A stretch of 64,000 bases of DNA from CAXBGS01 sp963975425 (GTDB taxonomy: Bacteria > Planctomycetota > Planctomycetia > Pirellulales > Pirellulaceae), in assembly GCA_963975425.1 (NCBI GenBank), contig CAXBGS010000004.1, positions 604,972-668,971 of the forward strand, read 5' to 3'. The position numbers and the translations under genes are program-made. Position 1 is the first letter of the stretch, and every line of letters begins with the position of its first letter. Below are positions 8,422-16,504 of the stretch, piece by piece. The notes beneath the pieces were generated by a model that did no database searches, had not been told where the DNA came from, and worked only from the letters and a program-made list of their open reading frames with translations.

Positions 8422-9744
8422 ATGTTGTCGAATATTCAAGCGACCTTCCGTCGACGCAGTCGAACCGCGGGTCAAGTTGCCGGTCGGTCATTGCGATCAT
8501 CGACCCGTGCCGTCCTTGCGCTGTCTGATCAGGCGGTCGTCAGCGCCATGTCATTCGCGATGACCGTCGTGATCGGTCGCGTCTGCGGAAAAGCAGAGCT
8601 TGGACTTTATGCTCTTGGGATGAGTGTCGTCTTGTTAGCGATCGCTGCTCAACAGTCCTTGATCTCTGCCGCCCACACGGTGTTTAGTGTTCGCTTAGTC
8701 GAAACAGAAAAACAAAATTACAACGGCGTCGTGGCGATCCAGTTTGTTGCACTAGGTCTGGCGATCGCCGTATTGCTCGCGATCGCCACGGCGGTGTTCG
8801 TTGTCGGTACGGGTGACCGGGAAACGGGACGCGTTCTGATGGTGCTCGTGATCGCCGCGCCATGCATATTGATCCGAGAATTTGTGCGGCGATTCGAGTT
8901 CGCTCGTTTTAGAGTCACTTCAGCGCTTTCATTGGATGTCGTGATCGCATCGGTGCAGATTTCTCTGTTGGCACTGCTGGCCTATACCGGATTTTTGTCC
9001 GGGACCAGTGGATTGTTGGCAGTCGGGGTCTCGTGCGCATTGACCGGCGCCATCTGGTTCTATCGCAATCGAACGCAATTCAAATTCGATGAAATCGATC
9101 ACGCCACTCAATGGAAACGAGGCTGGCAATTCGGCCGCTGGGTCTTTGCCGGCCAAATTACCTTTGCCATGGTCGGCTTCTGTATCCAGTGGATCATGGT
9201 GATGATGATCGACAAATCGGCGGTCGGAGTTTACGGCGCGTGCATGACATTGGTCTTGCTTGCCAACCCCGTCATCCTGGGATTACAAAACCTGCTGTCG
9301 CCAAGCATTGCCAAAGCGGTGCATCATGGAGGCCGAGTCGGTGCCAGAAACCTTGTCGCGAAAGCGACCGTGGCATTAACATTCTTGATGGCGGCCTACG
9401 TTGCGGTCGTGGTGCTGTTCGGCGACATCGCAATGATCAAGCTTTACGGCGATGCCTTTGCGGGCAACGGCCGCACCATTTCGATCCTGGGAATTGGCGC
9501 ACTCGCAACCGCGATCGGTGTCTCGTCCAACCACGGGCTACGAGCGTTGGAACGCCCCGAGCTGAACTTTGCCGCGTCCCTGGTGGGACTGACAAGCGGT
9601 GTCGTCGCAGCGATCGTGCTGATTCCATCGTTGGGCGTCGCCGGCGCGGCATCCGGTTACGCGGTTAGCTGTATCGTCACATCCTTAGCACGGCTGCTAA
9701 GCTTTGCCGTCGTATCGCGAAGCACCCTCGAGGTGGCGGCATGA
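8422..9744 (+). CDS. Wzx-like polysaccharide flippase (MOP superfamily)
   Basis: About 440 residues with roughly twelve hydrophobic segments after a basic N-terminal leader. The first span begins with the flippase-like LSDQAVVSAMSFAMTVVIGR, which in this family is the 'G-x-N-F/hydrophobic' opening helix. The position fits: after the Wzz gene and overlapping the polymerase gene by four bases. The protein would move undecaprenyl-linked repeat units across the inner membrane. There are no catalytic residues to check, so the assignment rests on topology and context. Confidence 0.85.
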   Translation: MLSNIQATFRRRSRTAGQVAGRSLRSSTRAVLALSDQAVVSAMSFAMTVVIGRVCGKAELGLYALGMSVVLLAIAAQQSLISAAHTVFSVRLVETEKQNYNGVVAIQFVALGLAIAVLLAIATAVFVVGTGDRETGRVLMVLVIAAPCILIREFVRRFEFARFRVTSALSLDVVIASVQISLLALLAYTGFLSGTSGLLAVGVSCALTGAIWFYRNRTQFKFDEIDHATQWKRGWQFGRWVFAGQITFAMVGFCIQWIMVMMIDKSAVGVYGACMTLVLLANPVILGLQNLLSPSIAKAVHHGGRVGARNLVAKATVALTFLMAAYVAVVVLFGDIAMIKLYGDAFAGNGRTISILGIGALATAIGVSSNHGLRALERPELNFAASLVGLTSGVVAAIVLIPSLGVAGAASGYAVSCIVTSLARLLSFAVVSRSTLEVAA

Positions 9745-11096
9745 CGACATCCACATCCGAAATCTACGCACCGGCTGTGTCGGCCGGCCCCGTGACGAAA
9801 GCGCAACGTGATTTCCGGCGCGCAATGGCCATCTGGATCGTCATCCTAACGACGTTCGTCACGGTACGATTACGAGACGCCGAGGATTTGCTGAAACCAG
9901 GTGGAATCGATACACAGGCGAAGTATCAAATTCTCGTCTGGGGATTCCTAGGCTTGATCGCGCTGAGGTGCATCCTGTGCCGACGTGCCGATTTGAAACA
10001 GCTGATCCAATCGCCGCTGATGTGGTTCGCGATTTTTGTCAGCACGGCCGTGATGAGCACCGCCTATTCGATCTCACCACCGCTCACGCTTTTCCGCAGC
10101 GGCCAACTTGTCATTGCGGTGTTGTTGGTCGTCTCGCTTCGCGAACAGATCGACCGCATCTATGTGTTCATTACCGTTTACATCGCGGCGAACTGGATGT
10201 TCTTTCTGATGGCGAACACGGGTTTGACGTTTGGACTGGACTGGATACGAGGTCCGGGAAATGAATACATGTTTTACAACCGAGACACATTTCTGTCTTG
10301 GCGATTTGCGACACCGCTCGGTCACCCCAGCCAAATTTCCGTCGTTGGCGCCGCGGGAGTCGTCGGCTTACTCGCCCGTACACGCGATTGGCAATGGAAT
10401 CGCAACTTTCCGTGGATCGCATTTCTTGCGGTAACCGTCCTGCTAACGATCAGTCGTACGGCAATCGCCGGCATGTTGGCAGGATCATTTCTGATCTTTG
10501 CACTTCGAGGCAAGTTGTTGCCGTTCATTTTGGCGATCGGAATCGTGGCCCCCGTGACGGTGATGATTCCTTCGGTGGGCGAATCGCTGCTGTACTATGT
10601 GATGCGTGGTCAGTCGGCGGAAGAGTTCAAGAGCCTTACGGGACGATCAGAGATATACGAACTGGGAATAAAACGTGCCGCCGAATCGTTACCACTCGGC
10701 GAAGGATTTGTCGCGGGACGCGCCAAAGCGATCGTATCCAAAGAGGTAGGCGGCTCGATTGTCCATTCACACAATCTGTTTATCGAATCGGGTGTGGGAA
10801 TGGGAGCGTTTGGTATCATCGCTTGTGCAATGGTTCTGATCTCGCTCTTTGTAGCGTTATTCCGCGTCATCAAGATACCGCCTGATGATCGCGGATTTTC
10901 ACCAGGCTGGGAACCTTTTGCGATTTGCATTCCGTTGATCGCCTTTTGTGTTCTTGATCGTGGGTTTGCCAGCCCTGCCGATCCGTTCCTGTGCATATTC
11001 GTCACTGTATTATCGATGCTGACTCAAATGAATTCCGCCGAAGCAAATCGGCTCGTCGTCAGAAGCGATCTCCCTCTCCCTGAATCTGCTGGTTGA
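9741..11096 (+). CDS. Wzy/WaaL-like O-antigen polymerase or ligase
   Basis: Roughly ten to twelve membrane spans plus a large outer loop typical of the O-antigen ligase/polymerase (Wzy_C) fold. After the loop the segment LTISRTAIAGMLAGSFLIFAL is followed by a hydrophilic stretch with LTGRSEIYELGIKRA and VHSHNLFIESGVGMGAFGI. This R-x-x-x-W/Y ... H-S-H-N pattern is the one seen in Wzy/WaaL proteins, and the His of VHSHN is the usual catalytic candidate. The ATG overlaps the flippase stop (ATGA). Its place beside Wzz and the flippase favours polymerase over ligase. Confidence 0.87.
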   Translation: MTTSTSEIYAPAVSAGPVTKAQRDFRRAMAIWIVILTTFVTVRLRDAEDLLKPGGIDTQAKYQILVWGFLGLIALRCILCRRADLKQLIQSPLMWFAIFVSTAVMSTAYSISPPLTLFRSGQLVIAVLLVVSLREQIDRIYVFITVYIAANWMFFLMANTGLTFGLDWIRGPGNEYMFYNRDTFLSWRFATPLGHPSQISVVGAAGVVGLLARTRDWQWNRNFPWIAFLAVTVLLTISRTAIAGMLAGSFLIFALRGKLLPFILAIGIVAPVTVMIPSVGESLLYYVMRGQSAEEFKSLTGRSEIYELGIKRAAESLPLGEGFVAGRAKAIVSKEVGGSIVHSHNLFIESGVGMGAFGIIACAMVLISLFVALFRVIKIPPDDRGFSPGWEPFAICIPLIAFCVLDRGFASPADPFLCIFVTVLSMLTQMNSAEANRLVVRSDLPLPESAG

Positions 11097-11102
11097 CGTC
11101 CG

Positions 11103-12101
11103 ATGACCGAAACAAACTCCGCACCGATCTCCGTACTCATGTCCGTTCACAACGGCATGCCGTACTTGCCTGCTGCCGTGGACTCGATCCTTGAGCAAAC
11201 GTTTACCGACTGGAAAATGGTGATCGTCAACGACGGGTCCACGGATGAATCGACCAACTACCTGAACGACCTGTCCGATCCCCGCATCAAAATCATCCAT
11301 CAAGAGCAGCAGGGACTCGCGGCCGCTCTGAATCACGGGATCCAGCACTGTGACACGCCTTTCCTTGCTCGATTGGACAGCGATGACATTGCGCTGCCCA
11401 CGCGACTGGAAAAGCAGTACCAGTTCATGCGCAAGCACCCCGAAGTCGGATTGTTGGGCACCCAGTTCAACCGACTCGGGCCGCAACGTTCAGGTTTCCC
11501 ATCGAAACTGCCTTGTGGCCATGACGAGATCACCGAGGCATTGATGGAAGGAAAACACGCAATGTGTCACCCCACGATCATGTGCCAAACGCAAATCATG
11601 CGAGATGTAGGCGGATACTGGGAACACCCCATCGCTCAGGATTGGGACATCTACCTGAAGATGAGTGAAAAATCCAAGCTGGCAAACTTGGACGAGGTCT
11701 TACTGTACTACCGCATCCACAACGCCAGCTTGAACGGTCAGAAACTGGCAAAGATTCGGCACCATCAACGTTACGCGGCCGAATGTGCGCGACGTCGACA
11801 TGAGGATTTACCCTGGATCGAATTGAGCGAATACGCGGCAACGGAAAAACAAAGACCTTGGACGTGGCAGGTCCGCGAACGACTCAACGAACACGCCATG
11901 CGGCGGTACCGCGCAGCCCTGAACAACATTTTGGGTGACCACCCGAATTTGGGATATGCGCAACTTGGCATGGCCGCACTTTGCTCTCCGACGCTAACGG
12001 CCCAGCGAATTCGTCGAATGCTGAGCTTCCGCCAATCCAAGAACCAACCCGAGTCAGTTCGGCCCCAAACAACGGACTCTGGATCGAGGACGCCTGCATG
12101 A
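11103..12101 (+). CDS. Family 2 glycosyltransferase
   Basis: The N-terminal 110 residues are a clear GT-A fold of GT2: ISVLMSVHNGMPYL at residues 9-22, VNDGSTDES at 42-50, and the metal/nucleotide-sugar binding DSDD at 92-95 (FLARLDSDDIALPTR). A later QDWDIYLKMS segment gives the acceptor-side acidic motif. No membrane spans are visible, so it should act on lipid-linked intermediates from the cytoplasmic side. It follows the polymerase gene by six bases and overlaps the sulfotransferase start by four. Sugar specificity is not predictable. Confidence 0.92.
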   Translation: MTETNSAPISVLMSVHNGMPYLPAAVDSILEQTFTDWKMVIVNDGSTDESTNYLNDLSDPRIKIIHQEQQGLAAALNHGIQHCDTPFLARLDSDDIALPTRLEKQYQFMRKHPEVGLLGTQFNRLGPQRSGFPSKLPCGHDEITEALMEGKHAMCHPTIMCQTQIMRDVGGYWEHPIAQDWDIYLKMSEKSKLANLDEVLLYYRIHNASLNGQKLAKIRHHQRYAAECARRRHEDLPWIELSEYAATEKQRPWTWQVRERLNEHAMRRYRAALNNILGDHPNLGYAQLGMAALCSPTLTAQRIRRMLSFRQSKNQPESVRPQTTDSGSRTPA

Positions 12102-12988
12102 TTCCCAATACGTTCATCATTGGATCGATGAAATCCGCGACGACCGGACTTTGCGACATCCTGAACCATCACCCTGACGTATTCGTTTCGTGCCCGAAAG
12201 AACCTGATTTTTTCAGCCGTGATGAAATCTACGCCAAGGGTTTGCGCTGGTACGAGTCTCTTTTTCGCGGGGTATCAAAAGAAACCGTGGTGGCCGAAGG
12301 CAGCACAAGCTACACCAAGCACCTTCAGTACCCGCAAGCCGCCCGACGACTCGCCGAACATGCGCCCGACGCAAAGCTGATTTTCATGGCAAGGAATCCG
12401 CTGCAACGAATTCAATCGCACTGGGGACACGAGGTCCTTAAGGGACGCACGAGTTTGGAATTCGAGTCCTTCGTCCGATCACATCCCGAGACGATCGACA
12501 TCAGCTTGTACTGGAAGCAGATCAATCACTATCGCGAACTATTTCCTGACGAACGTATCTTTGTGCTGTTTTTCGAAGACTACCGCAACTCGACTCAACA
12601 GGTTGTCGATCAGTGCTGCCAGTTTCTAGGAATTGATTCCTGCAATATCGATGACTTGAAAATCGATCGCAACGAAACTTCGAAACGACGCCAGGATGTC
12701 GCCGCGATTCGGCTGTTGCGTCAGTCACGCTGGTTCGACATGGGGCTGGAACGCACAAAAAAACGCATTCCCAACGCCATCTATCAGCCGATGAAGCGAC
12801 TCTTGAAAAGCCGTTCCGGCGCGGGCGATGCAAAATGGAGCCCCGACTTGTTGCGTTGGGTTGGTGATCAAATCAATAGTGATAGCCAGCGATTCTTGGA
12901 CTTTTATGACAAGCCGTCAGACTTCTGGAGCGATTTTCTGCCGAAAACCGTCGCCGCGAATTCTTCCGAAATTGAAACACATAACTAG
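12098..12988 (+). CDS. PAPS-dependent sulfotransferase
   Basis: The start ATG overlaps the GT2 stop (ATGA) and gives a 296-residue protein that opens directly into the sulfotransferase fold. The 5'-phosphosulfate loop is FIIGSMKSATTGL (residues 6-18), with the usual Gly of KSGTT replaced by Ala. The 3'-phosphate binding segment is MARNPLQRIQSHW (97-109), with the expected Arg99 and Ser107. Enzymes of this type move sulfate from PAPS to a sugar hydroxyl. Lying inside the polymer cluster, it points to sulfation of the exopolysaccharide or of a glycolipid precursor. The APS kinase gene near 20 kb could supply PAPS, though it is not linked. Confidence 0.9.
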   Translation: MIPNTFIIGSMKSATTGLCDILNHHPDVFVSCPKEPDFFSRDEIYAKGLRWYESLFRGVSKETVVAEGSTSYTKHLQYPQAARRLAEHAPDAKLIFMARNPLQRIQSHWGHEVLKGRTSLEFESFVRSHPETIDISLYWKQINHYRELFPDERIFVLFFEDYRNSTQQVVDQCCQFLGIDSCNIDDLKIDRNETSKRRQDVAAIRLLRQSRWFDMGLERTKKRIPNAIYQPMKRLLKSRSGAGDAKWSPDLLRWVGDQINSDSQRFLDFYDKPSDFWSDFLPKTVAANSSEIETHN

Positions 12989-13146
12989 ACTTGATTCGGT
13001 GAGGCTAAACTTGGGCGGGTCATAGCGTCAGCACCGATGGGGCCATAGCGCCAGCGCAAATAGCGTGCACATCAGTCACCCATGAAGACTCGCGACGCCC
13101 TAATCCGTCTCTTAAATCAGTCGCCCACGGATCACGTTTCAAGCCT

Positions 13147-14790
13147 GTGCCAAACGAATCCCCTTCATCAAATTCGCGCGCCGAGTCGCTGGTGTTTCGC
13201 CGCGATCACGTTTTCGCCTGGATCATCGCGTTATTTGGTGCTCGACCCGAACAGAACAACAAAGCTCTGCAAAGCGCAGCCCAATCCAAATCGGCCAGTG
13301 AGCGGTCGGTAAGCGGCGGCCGGCGTCAAGCGTCGTGGCCATGGAGTGTCATCCTGTTACTCGTCTTTGCCGGTTGCATCCGTGTATTAGGCCTGACGTC
13401 TCAATCGCTTTCGATGGACGAGTGCTATGAGCGTGACCGCACGGAAATGTCGATCGCAGAATTGGTGCAAGATCCCAATTCGTTTCCACCGCTTTACCAT
13501 GTCGCCTTGCTTGGTTGGTTCACGGTCGACTCATCCGAGTTTGCCCTGCGAACATTTTCGTTCGCCTGTGGCATGACGTCACTCGGCGTGCTGTGGCTGA
13601 TGGTTCGCCGCTTGATCGGCGACGGCGAGGCTTGGTGGACGCTGCTGGCGGGTGCGTGTTCACCGTTCCACATCTTCTATTCACAACAGGGCCGCGTTTA
13701 CATGCTTTACATGCTGCTGGCTCTGTTGGCGGTGGCGTGTTTCGTCCGGTTGGTCAAGCACGGCTCGCTCGGCAACGCGGCCGCGTTTATCACCGTGTCT
13801 GTTCTGGGCGGCTATGTGCACTACTTTTTTGCGATCGTTCTTTTATCGATCGGGTTGGTTGGGATGATTGTCTTTGGACGCCGTATCGTCCTGGGACGAT
13901 TGCTGCCATGCGCAGCCGTTATCGGCGTCTTATGCTCGCCGCTGTTGCTGTTGGTCTTTGACGACTTGAATTATCAACTGGGCCTGCGTGAACCCCGCCC
14001 GTTGAACGCAGGCGCGATTGGCTACACGTACTTTTCGCTGATCTCGGGTTACTCGCTGGGAATCTCTCGCGCGGAACTGCACGCGATCGATCAATGGACC
14101 GCGTTCAAACAAACGCTGCCTTGGCTGCTTAGCTCTTTCGCAATCGCGGGTACGCTGGTCGGAGTTGGAATTCGCGGACTTCGCCACCATTGGTCATTGG
14201 GGCTCTGGGTGGGATTGCTGACAGTCCCGATCATGATCCTGCTTGGATTGTGTATCGGTTTCGGCGTGACGTACAACACTCGGTTCCTGGTTTGGCTTTG
14301 GATACCTGGATGTGTCCTGATCGGCGCCGGACTTCACCATCTCAATCATGCCACGACACGGTCGATCGCGTTTTTATCCTTGGCCATGCTATTTGCGGTG
14401 GCAATCTATAATCGCCAATTCAATCCTCGGTACATGAACGAGGACGTTCGTGCCGCGGCAAACTTCGTTCGACAGGGTGAACAACAACCGATCCTCGTTT
14501 GCTCGGCCTACATGCGGCGTCCCCTGCAGTACTATCTGGGATCGACGGCCGAAGCGATCGCCATTGGACCGGCGAAACCCGGCGAAGCGATCTCACCCGA
14601 GGAAGCGGAAGAGTATCGGCAGGTCCCGATCTGGCTTGTGTATTGCCGCGAATTTCACGGCGACCCGGACGGCAGCCTGCTGCGACGATTTACCGGCAAA
14701 GAAGACCCCAGCCCCGCATTTTCCGCAGCCGGCGTGCAAGTGTTCGCTTGCCAGCCCACCACGGATCACCGTTCGGTATCCGGCAATTAG
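13147..14790 (+). CDS. GT39/ArnT-like membrane glycosyltransferase
   Basis: A long, probably cytoplasmic N-terminal stretch (about 65 residues, weakly conserved-looking) precedes around ten membrane spans. The first outer loop has the acidic pair D91-E92 (LSMDECYERD), and FPPLYHVALLGWF follows. This is the pattern of dolichyl- or polyprenyl-phosphate sugar transferases of the GT39/GT83 type, where the acidic residues are catalytic. It lies just after the sulfotransferase with ~160 bases between, so it may be the last gene of the cluster. The start is GTG and weakly supported; a start closer to the first span would lose nothing essential. Confidence 0.8.
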   Translation: MPNESPSSNSRAESLVFRRDHVFAWIIALFGARPEQNNKALQSAAQSKSASERSVSGGRRQASWPWSVILLLVFAGCIRVLGLTSQSLSMDECYERDRTEMSIAELVQDPNSFPPLYHVALLGWFTVDSSEFALRTFSFACGMTSLGVLWLMVRRLIGDGEAWWTLLAGACSPFHIFYSQQGRVYMLYMLLALLAVACFVRLVKHGSLGNAAAFITVSVLGGYVHYFFAIVLLSIGLVGMIVFGRRIVLGRLLPCAAVIGVLCSPLLLLVFDDLNYQLGLREPRPLNAGAIGYTYFSLISGYSLGISRAELHAIDQWTAFKQTLPWLLSSFAIAGTLVGVGIRGLRHHWSLGLWVGLLTVPIMILLGLCIGFGVTYNTRFLVWLWIPGCVLIGAGLHHLNHATTRSIAFLSLAMLFAVAIYNRQFNPRYMNEDVRAAANFVRQGEQQPILVCSAYMRRPLQYYLGSTAEAIAIGPAKPGEAISPEEAEEYRQVPIWLVYCREFHGDPDGSLLRRFTGKEDPSPAFSAAGVQVFACQPTTDHRSVSGN

Positions 14791-15049
14791 TTCTCGTCCG
14801 CATCCTGTTGCCAAGCCGCTTTTTTCGCGCAGCGCTGCGGCCAAGCACTCTGATCATCGATCGCGGCGAACGTGCCACAACTGCGTTGATAGCACATGGC
14901 GCGCAATTCTGCAGCTTTTTGCCGTTGAGGACCCGGCGTCTTGTGTCGCATAATGGTCGTTCGCGCGTGGCCGCGAGTTTCGCTGACTTAGGGGTAGCGA
15001 CGATTAGCTGCTTGCCCAATTTGGTGTGGCGGACAAGGGAAGGATTCGC

Positions 15050-16234
15050 ATGGATGCAATATTGCCAGAACAACCGGTTTTCGGATTCGGCGCGGATCCT
15101 TTGAATCCACATCCGGTGCGTCCGATCGAGGCCGTTGGTGGGCGCAGCAAGAGCGAGTTGAGACGACAAATCATCCAATCCTGCCCTCGCGTTCCCGGCG
15201 TCTATGGAATGCTGGACCGCAAGGGTCGACTGATCTATGTCGGAAAAAGCAAATCACTTCGCTCGAGGCTGCTAAGCTATTTTGCCGCATCCAATGCGGA
15301 CGAGAAGGGCGGACGGATCATTGAAAACGCTCGAGCGATTCAGTGGGAAACACAACCAAGCGAATTTGCCTCGCTGGTACGTGAGCAACAACTGATCCGT
15401 ACGTTCTCGCCCCGATGGAATGTCCAGGGCGTTCCCAAGCGTCAAAGACCCGTCTATCTGTGCCTGGGTCGATCGCCGGCAACGTTTTTTCTTTCGTCAA
15501 AACCACCTGCCGATTGTGTCGGAATCGAAGGCCCCTTTTACGGCGCGGGACGTATGCGACGCGCCGTTGAAGCTTTGAACAAGGTATTCCGGCTTCGCGA
15601 CTGCAGTGAAAAGCAAGTCTTTCACTTTGCCGAACAACTCTCGCTGTTCGAACTGGAGCATCGCCCAGGATGCTTGAGACTTGAAGTCGGCACATGTATC
15701 GGGCCGTGCGCCGCCGCATGTACTCGTGCCGAATACGAAGCCAAAGTGAATGCGGCGGAAAGCTTTCTGGATGGTTTTAACGACGAACCACTCATGGCGA
15801 TCCAGGAGCAGATGGACACCGCCATCGCGAACCTGCAATACGAACTGGCCGAGCGTGCCTACGTCGCGTTAAAGGACTTGCAGTACGTCCACCGCAAGCT
15901 GTCGATCCTTGCCGATGCGCGACGTAAGTTCACGTTTATCTACAGCGTGCCGGGATATGACGGATGTCATACTTGGTATCTGATTCACTGCGGCGAGGTC
16001 GCTGCAGTCGCTGTGGCACCGAAAGACAAAACCGAGTTTGATGCGATGCGTCCGATGATCCAGCACTGGAAAGCCGCAACAAGCGATCGGCTTAACCGCG
16101 GTCACGGTGCGTTTCCTCATACGCTGGCGTTGGTCGCATCCTGGTTCCGCAAGCACCGTGGTGAACTGGATCGGACCTTCGCCGCCCAACGTGCTGGTCG
16201 GATGTATTACCGGCGGCTCAAAGCAACCGGATAA
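15050..16234 (+). CDS. UvrC-like GIY-YIG nuclease without the RNase H-like domain (Cho-type)
   Basis: Residues ~45-125 are a GIY-YIG domain of UvrC type: GVY at 50-52, LIYVGKSKSLRSRLLSYF at 61-78, the catalytic Glu in VREQQLI (E112), and FSPRWN after it. A Cys cluster of UvrC type follows around GTCIGPCAAACTRAEY, then a helical stretch (LQYELAERAYVALKDLQYV) resembling the UVR/UvrB-contact region. The C-terminal endonuclease and HhH domains of UvrC are missing, so only the 3'-incision half is present, as in the E. coli Cho protein. It would cut damaged DNA already bound by UvrA/UvrB. The ATG is chosen because AAGGGAAGGA lies six bases upstream; a GTG eight codons earlier has no such site. Confidence 0.85.
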   Translation: MDAILPEQPVFGFGADPLNPHPVRPIEAVGGRSKSELRRQIIQSCPRVPGVYGMLDRKGRLIYVGKSKSLRSRLLSYFAASNADEKGGRIIENARAIQWETQPSEFASLVREQQLIRTFSPRWNVQGVPKRQRPVYLCLGRSPATFFLSSKPPADCVGIEGPFYGAGRMRRAVEALNKVFRLRDCSEKQVFHFAEQLSLFELEHRPGCLRLEVGTCIGPCAAACTRAEYEAKVNAAESFLDGFNDEPLMAIQEQMDTAIANLQYELAERAYVALKDLQYVHRKLSILADARRKFTFIYSVPGYDGCHTWYLIHCGEVAAVAVAPKDKTEFDAMRPMIQHWKAATSDRLNRGHGAFPHTLALVASWFRKHRGELDRTFAAQRAGRMYYRRLKATG

Positions 16235-16241
16235 GAAAGCC

Positions 16242-16320
16242 CCAGCGTCTCAAGGCTCAGGGTCTCAAGGCTTAGGGCCCCAGCGTCGCAAGGCTCAGGG
16301 TCTCACGACTCAGGGTCTCT
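16242..16320. repeat. Imperfect ~15-19 bp minisatellite (GTCTCAAGGCTCAGG type)
   Basis: About five degenerate copies built on GTCTCAAGGCTCAGG lie immediately after the nuclease stop codon. No coding potential. It resembles other short intergenic repeats in this window in style, though not in sequence. Confidence 0.75.
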
Positions 16321-16450
16321 GCGCACAAAAGAACACTCAGTCACCCCTGCGAATGACGGGTGCGCCGCCTTGGGGCGGATTGATTTGGCCGCAAGCGATC
16401 ACCCCCATCAGCGATTTTGCGCGACGCGCGTTGGGGGTCACGGGTAAAAG

Positions 16451-16478
16451 ATAACAGGGTGCCGAAGCACCCTGTTAT
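16451..16478 (-). terminator. Intrinsic-type terminator of pnp with UUCG tetraloop
   Basis: A perfect 12-bp stem (ATAACAGGGTGC / GCACCCTGTTAT) encloses a 4-nt loop. Read on the minus strand the loop is C(TTCG)G, the extra-stable UUCG tetraloop, and the stem is followed by CTTTTA. It lies about 27 bases after the pnp stop codon. Confidence 0.85.
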
Positions 16479-16504
16479 TCATTCACTTTTTGACTGTTCG
16501 TCGC

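Noticed and set aside
12989..13146. Repeated CATAGCG(T/C)CAG motifs as a possible regulatory array
   Set aside because: Only two imperfect copies; not enough to claim an operator.
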